Shown here in pieces: positions 50,906 to 64,000 of a DNA stretch of 64,000 nucleotides. The stretch lies in the NCBI GenBank assembly GCA_019925105.1, contig JAHGAU010000048.1:49966-113965 (forward strand), in the 5' to 3' direction. The notes under the pieces were generated by a model. It ran no database searches, was not told where the DNA came from, and worked only from the letters and a program-made list of their open reading frames with translations. The translations under genes and the position numbers were made by a program. How positions within the stretch are numbered: position 1 is the first letter of the stretch; every line of letters starts with the position of its first letter. Source of the stretch: Niebla homalea. Taxonomy: Eukaryota; Ascomycota; Lecanoromycetes; Lecanorales; Ramalinaceae.

Positions 50906-53900
50906 TAACGGTCTTAGGAAAACCTTTATTTACTTATATATATTAAGGAATTTAATTTAATTATATAATTTAATCGTAAATAACTTACCGTACCTTTTCT
51001 TTAATTAACGGTAAGAAAAACTATAAAGATATTAAAAAAATATTAATTATTATTATTATTATAATATATATATATATTATAAGTAATAAACTATCGATTT
51101 ATATATATTTATTAAATATTTTTAATTATTGTTAACCTTACGAATAATTATTAAAATTAAGAAAAGTAAAAACATTTAATTAACCCCCTTTAAGTACCCG
51201 TATCTAGATATTCTTATTACCACCTTTAATTAATACGGGGACCCCGTTCATATATATCGGTAAAGTATTATTAATATTTATTAATTAATTACCAGCTATT
51301 AAAAATTAAGAAGTAAAAAAAGATAATAGCTTTTTTAAAACGCCTTAATTATAGAAGGATAATAATACCCTTTATATTAACGATAAGCTTAAACTTTAAT
51401 TAAAAAATAATCGTATATATTACCGGATATTCTAAATTATTATTAAGGAAATTATAATTTATATATTAATATAAGCCGCTTTTTTAAAATAAAAAAAATT
51501 AAAATAATTAAAGAAAAAAAATAGAAAAAATTAATTATTTTAAATAATATAAAATTATTATTTAATAATTAATAACCGTAATAACCGAAATATAAGACTT
51601 ATTAAGTTAATATAAGTAATTAAACTTAACTAAATTATAAGTTTTAATATTTTATTCCGAATAATTAAATTATAAGTTTTAATATTTTATTTTAAGCGAT
51701 TAATTAATATAACTATAAATAAACTTCCTTAATTATTATCGGAATATTATATATACCTTAAGGTAATATAGAGTAAGTCTTAATAATTTAACTTAAGCAA
51801 ACAATTTATATTAATAAATATATAAGCCTTTTTAATAACTATCGGAATAACCGAATTAAAACGTATATTTCGGCAATAAGGGTAATAAAAATAAGATTCC
51901 TTAATAAATTTTAAGTAATTATATATATCCCTTAAAGAAATACCTTTTATTAAAACGTAAATTATTAAGCTAAAAATTACTTAAACGGTAATTAAGTTTT
52001 AAATTACTTATAAAAGTTTAAACCGGTCTTTAAAATTCCTAAGAAATAACCGTAAGTTATATAATACGTTAACCGGACGTAATAAGCCCTTTATTTTAAG
52101 CTATAAATTAAATAATTAAAAATTAAAAAACCAGAAAATAAATTAAAAAAATAAATAATAAAAAGAAATAAATAATAAAATTAATTAAAAAAATTAATAA
52201 AAAAGAATAAAAATAAATATACTTATAATAATAATTATATCGTATATATAATAGGAATATTAATAATAACCTATAGTAATTATTAACGTAAAACTTACTT
52301 AATTTAACGGCATTTTCCTTAAAGTATTCCTATATAAAAGGTAAAGAAGATTAGAATAAATAATTAAAACCTACTTTAATTTAAAAAGGAAATATAAATT
52401 TATAATAAAATATAATTTATATATACTTATATAATAACTTAAAAGACTAAAAGGACCCTTATTAACGTTATACGATTATATATTAACCTGACTTTTTCCT
52501 TTAAAAAAAAAATAAAAAAGATAAAAAAAAAAAATATAATTACTCGGAGTAACCATAAATTCCTTTCTTTAAAATACTTTTATTAATATTAAGGGTATAT
52601 TAACGATAATATATTTTATTTCATATATATCTTAGCCTCCTTAAAATAAAAAAAATAAAGTTAAATATTATTATATAAATTAAGGAATTAATTACGGTAT
52701 TATTATTCCCCCCGTTATTATCTTATTTCCTTTATTAAAAAAAGTATATATTTTTTTATTTTATATTAAATAAAAAATAGAGAAAATTAGAATAAATTTA
52801 TATAAATTACGGGGCTATCCCGTATTTATTAATAGTTATAAGTATTATCGAGGATTACTTAATAGTAAACCTTATTAATTTCTTTTTAAAGAATAACAAA
52901 ATATTATTAAGAATCCCTTAATCCTTTAAATTTAAAAAGGAATTAATTAATATATAAGAAATAAAGGAAATACTTAAATAATTCTAGGTCTCCTTTTTAA
53001 TAATAATAATAAAGTTAAATATAGGAGAAAACTCCGTAATACTATTAATAATCTTAACTTTTATTTTAAAATTATCGGAAACCTTATAATAAAAAATTAT
53101 AATATAACTTGGGATTAAGATTTTATTTTATAAATTAAAAAATTAAATAAATTAAATAATATATAAAGATAAATCCATAATATATAAAAAAAAATCGGGA
53201 AAGATACTTCTTTTAATTAATAAATAAATACGATAAATATAAAACTTAAAGGAAACGTAACGTATTAAGTAAAGTAATTAAAAATTAAAATTTTACTTAT
53301 AAATAAAGTAATAAACGACGTTATAAAAAAAAATATAAAGAACTTTTAAAAACTATTAAGTTAAGAATTCCTAAAATTAAATCCCGATAACCTTACGGAA
53401 TAAATAATAAATAATATTAAAGTATTATTTTAAGGAATTAATTTTATTTTTAATTATTATAAATATATATTCCGTATTATATATAACTTAAATAAAAAAG
53501 ATATTAAACCCGGAAGGCTAAAAAATATAATAAATAAAATAATTAAATATATATTAAAAAACGTAATTAATCGTTTTAAGAATAATTTAATAAATATAAA
53601 ACTCTATAAACGTTTAATAAAGGATATATATAAAAAACTTAATCTTTATAAAATATACCTTAAGGTAAAATGGGTTACGGAAAGAATAAAAAAGAAGCGG
53701 GAACTTAAAAAGAAAAAAAGGATAAAGAAATAAATCTTAAAGTTTAAATATTTATAAATTAATTAAATTATATAAATAAAGACCTTTAAGAAATTACCTT
53801 AAAAATAAATTTAATATATATTAATTATAACGGAATTATATAAGTATTATAAGTAAAAAAAACGTAATAAACTAAATACCCTTAAAATTATATAAATAAA

Positions 53901-56900
53901 AAACTTTAAAACGTTTCAATAATATAAATAACGTTAATATAATTATTATAAATAATATTACCTTAATAACTTAAGTATTAAAACCGATCTTAAAATTTAT
54001 TTTAATAGAATATTAATAATTAAGCGGAAAATATTAAATTAAAAACCGTAAAATTATTAATAAAATTTATATATTAATTAAAATATTAAAGGAAATAATT
54101 AATTTATTTTAAGATTATTTAATCCGGTTAAGTTTAAAAATCCTTATGTTAATAACTTTAAGTCGTTTAATATAAAATTATATTTTATTTACTATAAATA
54201 TTATAATATATTCTTAACGGAGGAATATATAAATTATAAATAAAAATATAATAAAAATAATATAAGCTTTAATAAAAAAAAATATATATAAAAGAAGGAT
54301 TAAGACCGTAAAAATAAGCGTTATAATATAGATTATTAATTACTATTATTATTTATAACCGTACCGCTTATTAATTAATTAAATATATTAATAAACGTAA
54401 TAATTATCGTTTTAACTATATAAGAAGAAAGAAAGGTCCTTAATAAAATTAATAATAAAAAAGCCGTTAATAACTTTAATTATAAAGCTATTACCGTAAA
54501 GGAAGGATACCCCTTTAATAAAAACGTTAATTATGAAATAAACATAATAATAAATATAGCCGTAAAGTAACGATAAATTAAAGATAATAATTTAAAAGAA
54601 AGAGTTAAACTTATATAAATTAAGAAGTAAATAAAGGGGAAACCGAAGGGAAAAATGAAAACCGGGAAAAAGAAAGAACTTTAATAAATTATTAAATTAT
54701 TAAGTAAATAAACCTTAAACGTTAAACGGATCTTATTAATTAATAATATTATATTTCCTATAATATATTTAATATAATTTTTATTATATTTTAAAAAAAA
54801 AAATTTAACTTATAAAGAATATATTAAACCTTAATTATATATATCGTAAAAAGATTATAATTATTAAGGATATTCTTAAGAATAATAAAGAAAAATATAA
54901 AAAATAATTTAAAATAAACGATTTAAAATTAATAATATTATAATTATAAGCTTAAGATAAAATTTTAAAGTTATACTTAATAAGAATAAATAAATATATT
55001 TTATAAAAATAATAATTATTTATTAATTAAAATAAATAAGTAAATTACTTAATATAAAAGTTAATTAAAGATCGGATATTATTATAATTAACTTAAATAT
55101 AATAAAGGAATTACGGATAAAAGAAAAACCCTTAAAATTACTTAAAGTTAATTATTTAAATATATTAATGGTAAATAAGGACTATATATTACTTTATATA
55201 TAGGTTATATTTAATATTTAAATCGTAAGAATAATTAAATTAATATAAGTATTTATAATATTAAAAAATAATTTAAATTATAATATCTTATTAAGACTTT
55301 TATAGTTAAAGTTAATTACGGTTAACTTTAAGATTTAAATAAAGATATTAAAAATTAAAAATATTACTTATAGAAAAAATATTTAATTATTTAAATTTTA
55401 AATACGCTTATTAAGTAAAATACGTTAAAAGTTAATATATAAGAAGCTATATTATAAAAACGCGATAATATTAAAAGAAGAAATTAAATTAAATTTATTT
55501 AAATATAAAAATAATAAAGGAAACTTAAAGATTAAATTAAAAAATAAAAAGAATAATTAAGATTAATAAATTATAAAGAAAGAAAAAGTTTAAAGAGTAA
55601 AATTAATTTTAAAAGCGTATATTTTTAATAATTAATTAATAAGAAAAAAAGGATATATTTATATACTTAAAGAAAAAAAGAATATATAAGAAATAATCGG
55701 AGTAAATAAAGGAAAATTAAAAGTAAATTAAAATAATAAAATAGGGCAAAAAAAAGTAAGTTAAATAAGAAATAAATAAAAATAATTAAGTAAAAATTTA
55801 AAAGAATTAAAAGGGATAAAACGATAACGGGAATACTTAAAAAATAATAAAGGAGCTCGGAAGTACCAAAAAGATAATATAGGAATTAAAAAAGATACGG
55901 TAAATAGTCCGATTAATAATTTAAAACTAGAAATAAGTTTTATTTTATATTAATAATAATTTACTAAATAAAAACGGAAAATAGTTAAATTTATAAACTT
56001 AATACTTAATAAAATAAATAAAGAAATAATATAGTACTTAAAGTTATTATTAATTACGTAAAATAACGTTAAACGATATAAAGAATATATAATATATAAG
56101 GAAAAAGCAATATTAATTAAGTTAATAATACTTATAATAATAAAGATAAACGATCGTATATATTAAAAAAATAATAAATAACTTAAAAAAATTAATAATA
56201 AGAAAAAGAAAACTATATATTATAATAATATAAAAAAGAAAATAAAGTAAATAAAAGGTAAAAATAATAAGAACTATTTACTTATTATAAAAAGTATAAT
56301 CTTAAAAATTAAATAATTTAATAATTTAATAATTTATTAAGGACTACCGGAATATAAGTATAATACTTATTAAATTTATTTAAGATACGTATATAAAGTA
56401 ATAAATAAGTTAACTTTAAAACTATAAAATAAAAAAAGTAAATATTAAGATAAAATTATTATAAATTATATTCTTAATAAATAAAAGGGTAATAAGAAAA
56501 AAAGATTAATACTTTAAAGTTATATAAAAAGTTATAAATATAAATAAAGGAAAAAGGCATTATATTAAGGGATATTATCTTAAATAATTAAGTATAACTT
56601 AAAATACTTTAAATATTATAAACGTATAAAAATATAAACGTAAAAGAATTATATAAGATTTTAATAATAAATTTATTCTTATATAAAGTAATATTAAGAT
56701 TAAAAATTAAGTTATATAAAGTTATTATTAAAAGGTTATTAAATAATAAAAAATAATAACTTAAAACGATTATATAATAAGGAATTAAGTTAAAGATATA
56801 TAAGAAATATATATAAATAAATAAACGAATAAATATATAAAACGTACTTTTTATACTTATAAAGAAAAAAGGTAAAGTTAAATTATAACTTATATTTAAT

Positions 56901-59900
56901 TATTATTTTATATACGAAATATTACCTATATTTTATATAAAGTTAATAAAAAGAATATATAATTTATTAAGAATTCTATTATATAAAACTTTCTTTTAAG
57001 TAAATATAAAATATAAATATTAAGTAATAAAAATATACTTTAATAATTAATATTATCTTACTTTTAATATATTAAATATTAAATAATTATAATTTATAAA
57101 AATACTTTAAGGAACGTATATATCCTTATTCGTTTTTATTAAACTTATAAATATTATATTAAAAATTATCCTTAAATTAAACTTAAAGTTATCCTTCCTT
57201 ATTCTTAAAGGGGAATATAACCTTATTAACTTAACCTTTTACTTTAATAATATCTTTAAGGTATACGGGATATAAAAAGAATAATTTATTTTTTTAAAAG
57301 AATTTTTTTTTTTTGAATTTTATAATTAAAGTTAAAGCTATTATTTAATAAATTAAAAATTAATATAATAAAAATTAAAATACTTAAAGAAGACTATAAG
57401 GTAAAAAAACGTATATAAATTAAACTTAAAAAGTATAAGAAGATACTTAATTAACCCGTACCTTAAAATATAAAAAACGTTAAAGGATTCTTAAGTATTA
57501 TTGGTATAATAAGAAAATAAATTAAAAACTTTATAAAGATAATTTACCCATTTATATACTTAATTAAAAATATAGAGTAAAGATAAAAAGAGTTAAAAGA
57601 TATATCGTTTTAACTCGTATAAAATATAATAACGGGGGTTAAAGCTTTATTTAAATAGGATTTAAAGATATTAATTTATATATATATTAATACCTTAAGA
57701 TATAAAGCCGGATATTATATTATTTAAGTTTAAAACGGTTATATTGTTTTATTTATTTATAATTTATATATAATAAATAAGGTAAAACGTAATTATAATA
57801 CCTATAAGCGAGAATTAATAATTATTATTACGTTTAAAGAAAAGTTCTTTTATATATTAAATATAAGAAAAGTTTTAATTATATATATAAATTATAAATT
57901 ATTTATAAAATTTATAAATATAAACTATTATAAGGATATTTTCATAAAGTAAATAAATAAATTAAAAAAACTATATATTAAAATTAAATATATTAAAGGA
58001 AAAATTAATAAAATTACGGATAACTTATTAAGGGCATTATTTAATAATTTAAATTATATATTTAATAAAGTAATAAAGAAAATAGCCCTTAAGGTATAAA
58101 AGAATAAAAATAATATAATATAGTTCTAAAAGAATAAAAAAGGAGGATATTATATTATATTAAAAGAGTTCTTTAAAAAAAAAAAAAGGATAGAATTAAC
58201 GCTTATAATAATATATAAATTACAATATAATAATTAAAGGGCTAATTAACTCAAGATATAAAGGGAAAGTTAATAAAGAAAAACGTAAATAAAAAGAAGA
58301 AAGTAAATATAGAAGAATTATAATTATAAAGGATAATCGATAATAAGCCGGTACGGATATATAATATAATATTAAATAATAATTATAAAATAAAATATAT
58401 ATAAATTAATTATAAACTTACAGAGTTATTAAAACCCAAGGAATTACTTTATTATAAGGATAATAATTAATATATTAATATTATTAAATACCTTAAAATA
58501 AAAGTAAAGTTAAAGGAAAAAAATATAATTTAATAAGTTAAATTTAATAAATAACTTATAAATTATAGATTTAATTTAATTATTAATAAGTTACTTTATT
58601 AATATAAAAAGCATTAAATAATATATTTAATAAAAATAAAAATAATATAAATACTTAAGGAAATTTATAATAATATAAAATATTTTTTATTAAAAATTAT
58701 ATTAAAGAAACTATAATATTATTATTAATAATTAAATATAATAAAAGATATTATAAAATATATATAAGGGTATTTAACTTATATAAAGTAGGTATACGGA
58801 AGCCGTATAGTTTTATTAAGCTTAATTAAGGTAAAAACTTTTTTTAACCTATTTAAGGCGGACTTTATTAGCCCTTTTAAATAAGTATAAGGCGATCTTT
58901 AATATATTTTTAATATAATAAATTATTTCTTATAATTTATATAATTATTCTATATTACGTTAATTAAAGTAAAAAACGTAATTATTACGTTAAAAGAATA
59001 TATAAATTATTACTTAAAACCCGCTATAATATATATAGATATTAAAAAAATATTTATAAGTAAAAAAATAAAAAGTTTCCTCCGATTATATAATATTTAA
59101 TTTATCTTTATATTAAGTATAATATATAAAATAATAAATATAATAAAGTTTAATAATTAAATTTAATAAAACGTAATAAAAAAAACGTAAACTTAATAAA
59201 AATATAATTAAGTATAAATAAAAAAATTAATAATATTAAGTATTAACTTAAAATATATTAGATATTTAAAATATACCTTTATTAATATCCTTTTTAAAGT
59301 TAAGTTAAATATAATATATAAATAAAACATAATTAAGTTAAGAATTAAAATATATATTATAAAAAGAATAATACCGTTTTTAAAAAAAATAATATATAAA
59401 GCCGTTTAAGGATTTATAATAAATTAAATAAATATTAAAAAGGAATTATAAAAGAAGTTAAACGTAATAAAAAACCGATAAAAGAAATATTACGATAAAG
59501 GAATATAAGGTTAAAACTTATTAAAAAAAAAGTAATTAATTATATAATAAAATTTTACCCTTAATCTTAGAAAACTTAAACTTTATTAAGTTAAACTATT
59601 TATTATTAAAAGCTTTATAAAAGAATATAAAGTTTTATATATATTAAAAAGAATAAATAGAACTTTTATATTTAACTTATTTTATAAGGATTATCTTAAA
59701 ATATTTATACTATATATTAAATATTTTAAACCCTCCGATAAATTAAAATTAAAAATAATAAAGAAAATTAAAATCCGGTAAATATAAATAAAAAATACCT
59801 TAATCCTTTAAAAACCGTTATAATTATAAATAATATAATTTTAAAAAAAGAAATATATATAAATAATATAACGTTATTCTTTATTATATTTTTATTTTAT

Positions 59901-62900
59901 TTACTTTTATATTTTAATATATTAGAAATTTTAGGAAAATACGGATTTAAAAATTAAAAAAAAAAAGGGGGGAAAAAAGGAATAAATAGCTACTTTAATA
60001 AATATTATTAAAAACGAAAAATTAAAAAGAAAAAGAAATAAGAATATAATAAAAATTCAAAAAAAATAAATATAAATAAAGGGATATTAAGTTTTTAACC
60101 TTTTATTTATAATCTTTTATTTATTATATTATAAATTATGAAATAATAAAATTATAAAAAGTTATAATTATTTATAATTAAAAATATTTCCTTAAAAAGA
60201 AAGAAAAAACGTATTAATAATAATATATAAATAAAAATATAATTAAATATTAAAGTTATATATTAAAAAATTTATTTAAAAAAACGCTTTTTTTACGGAT
60301 TATAAGTTTAAATATTAAACTTATTATAAATATTACGTTAAGAATATAGGTAAAATATACCGTTAATATAAATATAAAAACTATTTTAAATAATAAATAA
60401 TTAAAGCCTTAACCGTACCTTTAAAATAAAAGAATATATTTAAAATTATCCTTTATTATAATAATTACGGGGTATAAGACCGTATTAATTATCCTATTTT
60501 AATAACGGGGGCGGAAACGGAATAAAAGGACCGGTATATATATAAGGACGTAACTTAAAATGAAGATAACCCGTTATTAAGGAGGCGACCCGATAAGTAA
60601 ACCCGGTAACGCGACCGAGGGAGTTAATAAAATAATTTAAAAATTAATTAAAACTTTAATCCGAGGATAGCTATATATATACCCTTTCGGTAAAACGTAT
60701 ATTAAGATTAAAATTATAATAATATTCATAATAATTACGGTTTAAAGTTAAAGCCGAATAATATAAACTAAGTATAATAAGCTCGGAAACAGTCCGGAAT
60801 ATAGGGTTTATTAAGGTTAATAATATAAAATTAAAAAGGGACGTAAACCTCTCTTTAAAGTATAACCGTATTACCCATAAAGGTAGCTTTAAATAAGAAT
60901 AGTTAAAAAATTATATTTAAGTTAAGGATTTTAAAGGCTATTATATATACGGGAATAAAATAAAGGGAGAAGCTTATTAAGGGAGAGATACTTATAGAGC
61001 TATAAATAAAGATTACCGTATATATATAGTATAAATAACGGACTTAAAAAGAGGGAAAATTAATAAAGAAACTTAAATAAATTTATTATTTAAACAGAAA
61101 ATTAATTAATAATTACTTTATATATAAAAAGGAAAAATAACTTATTAAAATTAAGGTTAATAAAATTTAAATTAAAGGTATTTTTAATTAAGTTTAAATT
61201 AAATAAACGGTCTTATTTTTTCTTAAGTAATTATTTATAAGATTCAGTTAAAGAATTAATCCTTAAAGGGGACGGGCTATATTTTATATAAACTTTATTA
61301 CATTAAGCGGGCTTATACGATTAAGATAATCCTATAATTCCGATAAAGCCGGATTAATATATTAATAAAGGGATTACTTAAATTAAAGGAATTACTTGAA
61401 TTAATAAATAAGGAATAAATAATATAAACGGCTAAATTAATTAAACGGAAGGTAAAGGAGATAAACGGAATAACCGAAATAATTAAGGTAATTAAATAAT
61501 AAAACGAGATAATTAAGGATTAAGAATAAGTTACGATAATAATAATCGGATATTAAATATAAAGGATAAAAAAGGGGGTATTTATTAAGACTATAGTTAT
61601 TAAGTTAACTATAGATTATAATTAATTATAAAGCGTATATAACCTTTTATATTAAACTTATAATCGGTATTAAGATTAAGAGATATATAATATATTAAAG
61701 AAAAAACGTTTACTTAAATTATATCCCGATATTAAAAATCTATAAAAAAGAATTAACAATAATCGATTAAAAAATAAATTAATTTATATATATTTGGATA
61801 AAAACTATAATCGCCCGGCCGGTACTTAAAAATATAATTTAAATAAACGTTATTCAATAAACCTTTAATATAACGGTAATTAATAAAGGTAAAATAACGG
61901 CCACCATTAATTTATTAATATTTAATATACGCTTAAACCCCGGTATATATATAAGAAGTATAAACCTAAATATATACCGTAAGAAGCTCCTAAAAGTAGG
62001 AAAGTTAAAATAGGCTAAGGTTATAAAAGATTAACGGATATAACTTTAAATAGATTATTTAATTAATATCTAAATAAACCTTAATAATAATAAGGATATA
62101 TTTATTTAACTTAATAAGGTTAATAATTAAAATACGCTTTTTAAGGTATAAAAACATAATAAAAATAATTTTAATTAATATAATTTAAGTTAAAAATTCC
62201 GAAAAAACTATAAGGAAATTAATATAAATATAAAATAAATAACCAATATTAAGGTTAAGAATTTATATATACTTTTAAAAGGATAATTAATGGTTAAATA
62301 CGAGATTAAATTAAGTTTAAGATAAGTTAATTAAAATATAAAAGGAATTAAAGATTAAAGAAATAAGGAAATTTAAAGAAATAAAAGGAAGTAAGAAAAA
62401 TAAATAAGCGAGAAGGATAAAGTAAACGGTTACGCGGTATAATTACAAAGTAAATAAATAATTAAACGTTACTTCTAACGTTTTATTTATTAACGGAATT
62501 AATTAAGATAAAAGCTCGATAAATATAATAAATAATATTATTATATTTAAAAGGAACCTTTTTTAATATACCTTTTAAATATACCTTAATCGGAACGATT
62601 ATATATAACCCGCTAAAAGAATACGGAAATATATCCATTTATATATAAGGATAGCCTTAAGAGTATTTAATATATTAATTAATTAAAAGAAAAGTATATA
62701 AGTAAATAAAAATAAATATAAAAAGTTATAATAAAGGGTATACCTTTAAGAAATATTATTAAATATAATATTAAGTATTAAAGGAATTTATATAAAAATA
62801 AAGGAATTATATAAAAATTAATAAACGATTATTTTATTATTTTCTTTCTTTTTATTTTTATATAAAATTATAAGTCCCCGAATAATAAAACCTTTTAAAG

Positions 62901-63751
62901 ACCAAGATAAATTATTATACCCCCTTATAGCCTTCTGAAAATCAATATAATAAATAAAGATATAAATAATATTAATTAATAAATATAAGTTATACGATAA
63001 CTCATAATACTTTATTAATTACGTTAATATAAAAAACTATAAAATTTATAAAATAAAAGATTTAAAGTAAAACCTTATTAATAACCTTTAAAAAGGGTAT
63101 ATAATTAATATATTATTAATTTTTTTAAGATATATTTAATAATAATAAGATTAAAAGAATAAAAAAAAAGATATTAAAAGTATATAAATTAAGGAGTAAA
63201 ATAAAGGGTAATTAATTATAAGTTTTAACCTTTATAAAGGGCGGTATTTATAATCTTTTAATAAATGGAGTAAAGTACATTATACTTTTAAGTAAATTAA
63301 GTATATTATACTTAAAAAAAATATAAATATAAGTAATCCGAGTCTTAAGATAAATAAATATAAAATATTAAGGTTACTATTATTAATATATTAAAATAAT
63401 AAAGGGGATTATTTTTAAGAAAATTAAGTTTTAATATACTTATTTATTATTACCGGGTAAAAATTAAGAATAAAACTATAGGGAGAGAAAGTAAATAAAT
63501 ATATAAATAACGTTAAAAAAAAGAAATTATTTATTTATAATACGTAATATTAATAAAATAAATTTATTATAAAAAAAGTAAAGGAAAGTTATTATCAGGT
63601 TAACGCCTTTTTAACTTTTATATTTACGGTTATTTAAGTTATATAAAGGATATTATTAATTATTAAATATACGATTAAAATATATATAAATAAGTATAAT
63701 ATAATTTAAAGTATAAAAATACTAAAAACAATACCTCGTTATAAAGGGAGT
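50906..63751 (+). mobile_element. Internal region of the Ty3/gypsy element (RIP-degraded)
   Basis: Bounded by direct LTRs 13.1 kb apart. The + strand reading at about 57480-57560 (VKGFLSIIG...KNFIKII) matches the end of a gypsy RT ('vrsFLGfanfYRrFIknFs'). About 57800-57850 (TYKRELIIIITFKEKFFYIL) and 57985-58045 (IKYIKGKINKITDNLLRA) match the gypsy RNase H blocks 'YdtyerELLAIv.afe.wrhyL' and 'eYrpGk.NkvADaLSR'. Integrase should follow and is only dimly visible at about 58.7-59.4 kb. Many tryptophan and glutamine codons are stops. At nearly 13 kb the internal region is much longer than a usual gypsy element, so a further insertion is likely. Confidence 0.75.
60000..63700. other. Unassigned 3.7-kb AT-rich stretch between gypsy pol and the right LTR
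   Basis: No domain recognised on either strand. A locally GC-richer patch lies at 60470-60620 (including GGAGGCGACCCGATAAGTAAACC). It could be an extra open reading frame of the gypsy element, a nested element or a long 3' non-coding region. Confidence 0.5.
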
Positions 63752-64000
63752 TAAAAAGAAAAAGAGTATAAAAGGCATAAAACTTACGGATAAATATATA
63801 AAGGAATAGAAATATTAAAAAGGTTAATTAAAAATAAAATCAATTTATATATACTTAAAAAAGGAAAAATATAACGGATTACTATAGTAAGTAACCTATA
63901 TTTTACCAATTTATATAGGGGCTACGGCCCATCTTCAATTGCACTTTATTGTTACCTGCTATTCCATCACTTTTGCTTTTTCCTTCCTTCCCATCTTTTT
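63752..64000 (+). repeat. Right LTR of the Ty3/gypsy element (cut by window end)
   Basis: Direct copy of 50657-50905, starting TAAAAAGAAAAAGAG where the left copy has TGGAAAGAGGGAGAG. The first 120 bp are more mutated than the left copy (A for G), while the last 100 bp are less mutated (C retained where the left copy has T). Confidence 0.85.

Overview
The window looks like genomic DNA of a filamentous ascomycete (Pezizomycotina). The genes have several short introns (47-125 bp) with GT donors and AG acceptors, and the proteins are typically fungal. The genome is bipartite: a gene island of balanced base composition (about 31,540-47,260) lies between two extremely AT-rich blocks (1-31,540 and 47,260-64,000). 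Those blocks are packed with stop codons in every frame, poor in CpA/TpG and rich in TpA, while CpG survives. That is the signature of repeat-induced point mutation (RIP). The species cannot be named from sequence alone.

Left AT-rich block. From left to right it holds the end of a chromodomain Ty3/gypsy element (+), a Ty1/copia element (-), and a nest of non-LTR (LINE, Tad/I-like) retrotransposons. The nest can be resolved from target-site duplications. LINE A (-, 8,796-28,444) was invaded by LINE E (-, 9,001-14,793), LINE B (+, 16,328-23,720) and a short LINE fragment D (+, 26,125-26,525). LINE B was itself invaded by LINE C (-, 19,413-21,006). A further 5' fragment (F) lies at about 8,281-8,550. 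No functional gene is seen here.

Gene island. The order is: a broken acyl-CoA thioesterase-like gene (+), RAD7 (-), RAD16 (+), a KIN4-like protein kinase (-), the eIF3 subunit j/HCR1 gene (-), enolase (-) and a RAD60/ESC2-type SUMO-like-domain gene (-). RAD7 and RAD16, the two partners of the yeast global-genome nucleotide excision repair complex (NEF4), are head to head across a 447-bp shared promoter region. A third genome-stability gene (RAD60/ESC2-like) closes the island, so the segment combines DNA repair with housekeeping functions (glycolysis, translation initiation). All exon boundaries were worked out by hand from splice consensus, reading-frame phase and remembered family conservation.

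Right AT-rich block. A degenerate Ty1/copia element (+) starts within about 300 bp of the RAD60/ESC2-like start codon. It is interrupted at 50,657 by a large Ty3/gypsy element whose two LTRs (50,657 and 63,752 onward) are 13.1 kb apart. Its RT/RNase H region is readable at about 57.4-58.1 kb. The stretch from about 60.0 to 63.75 kb inside it is unassigned. The second LTR runs off the window.
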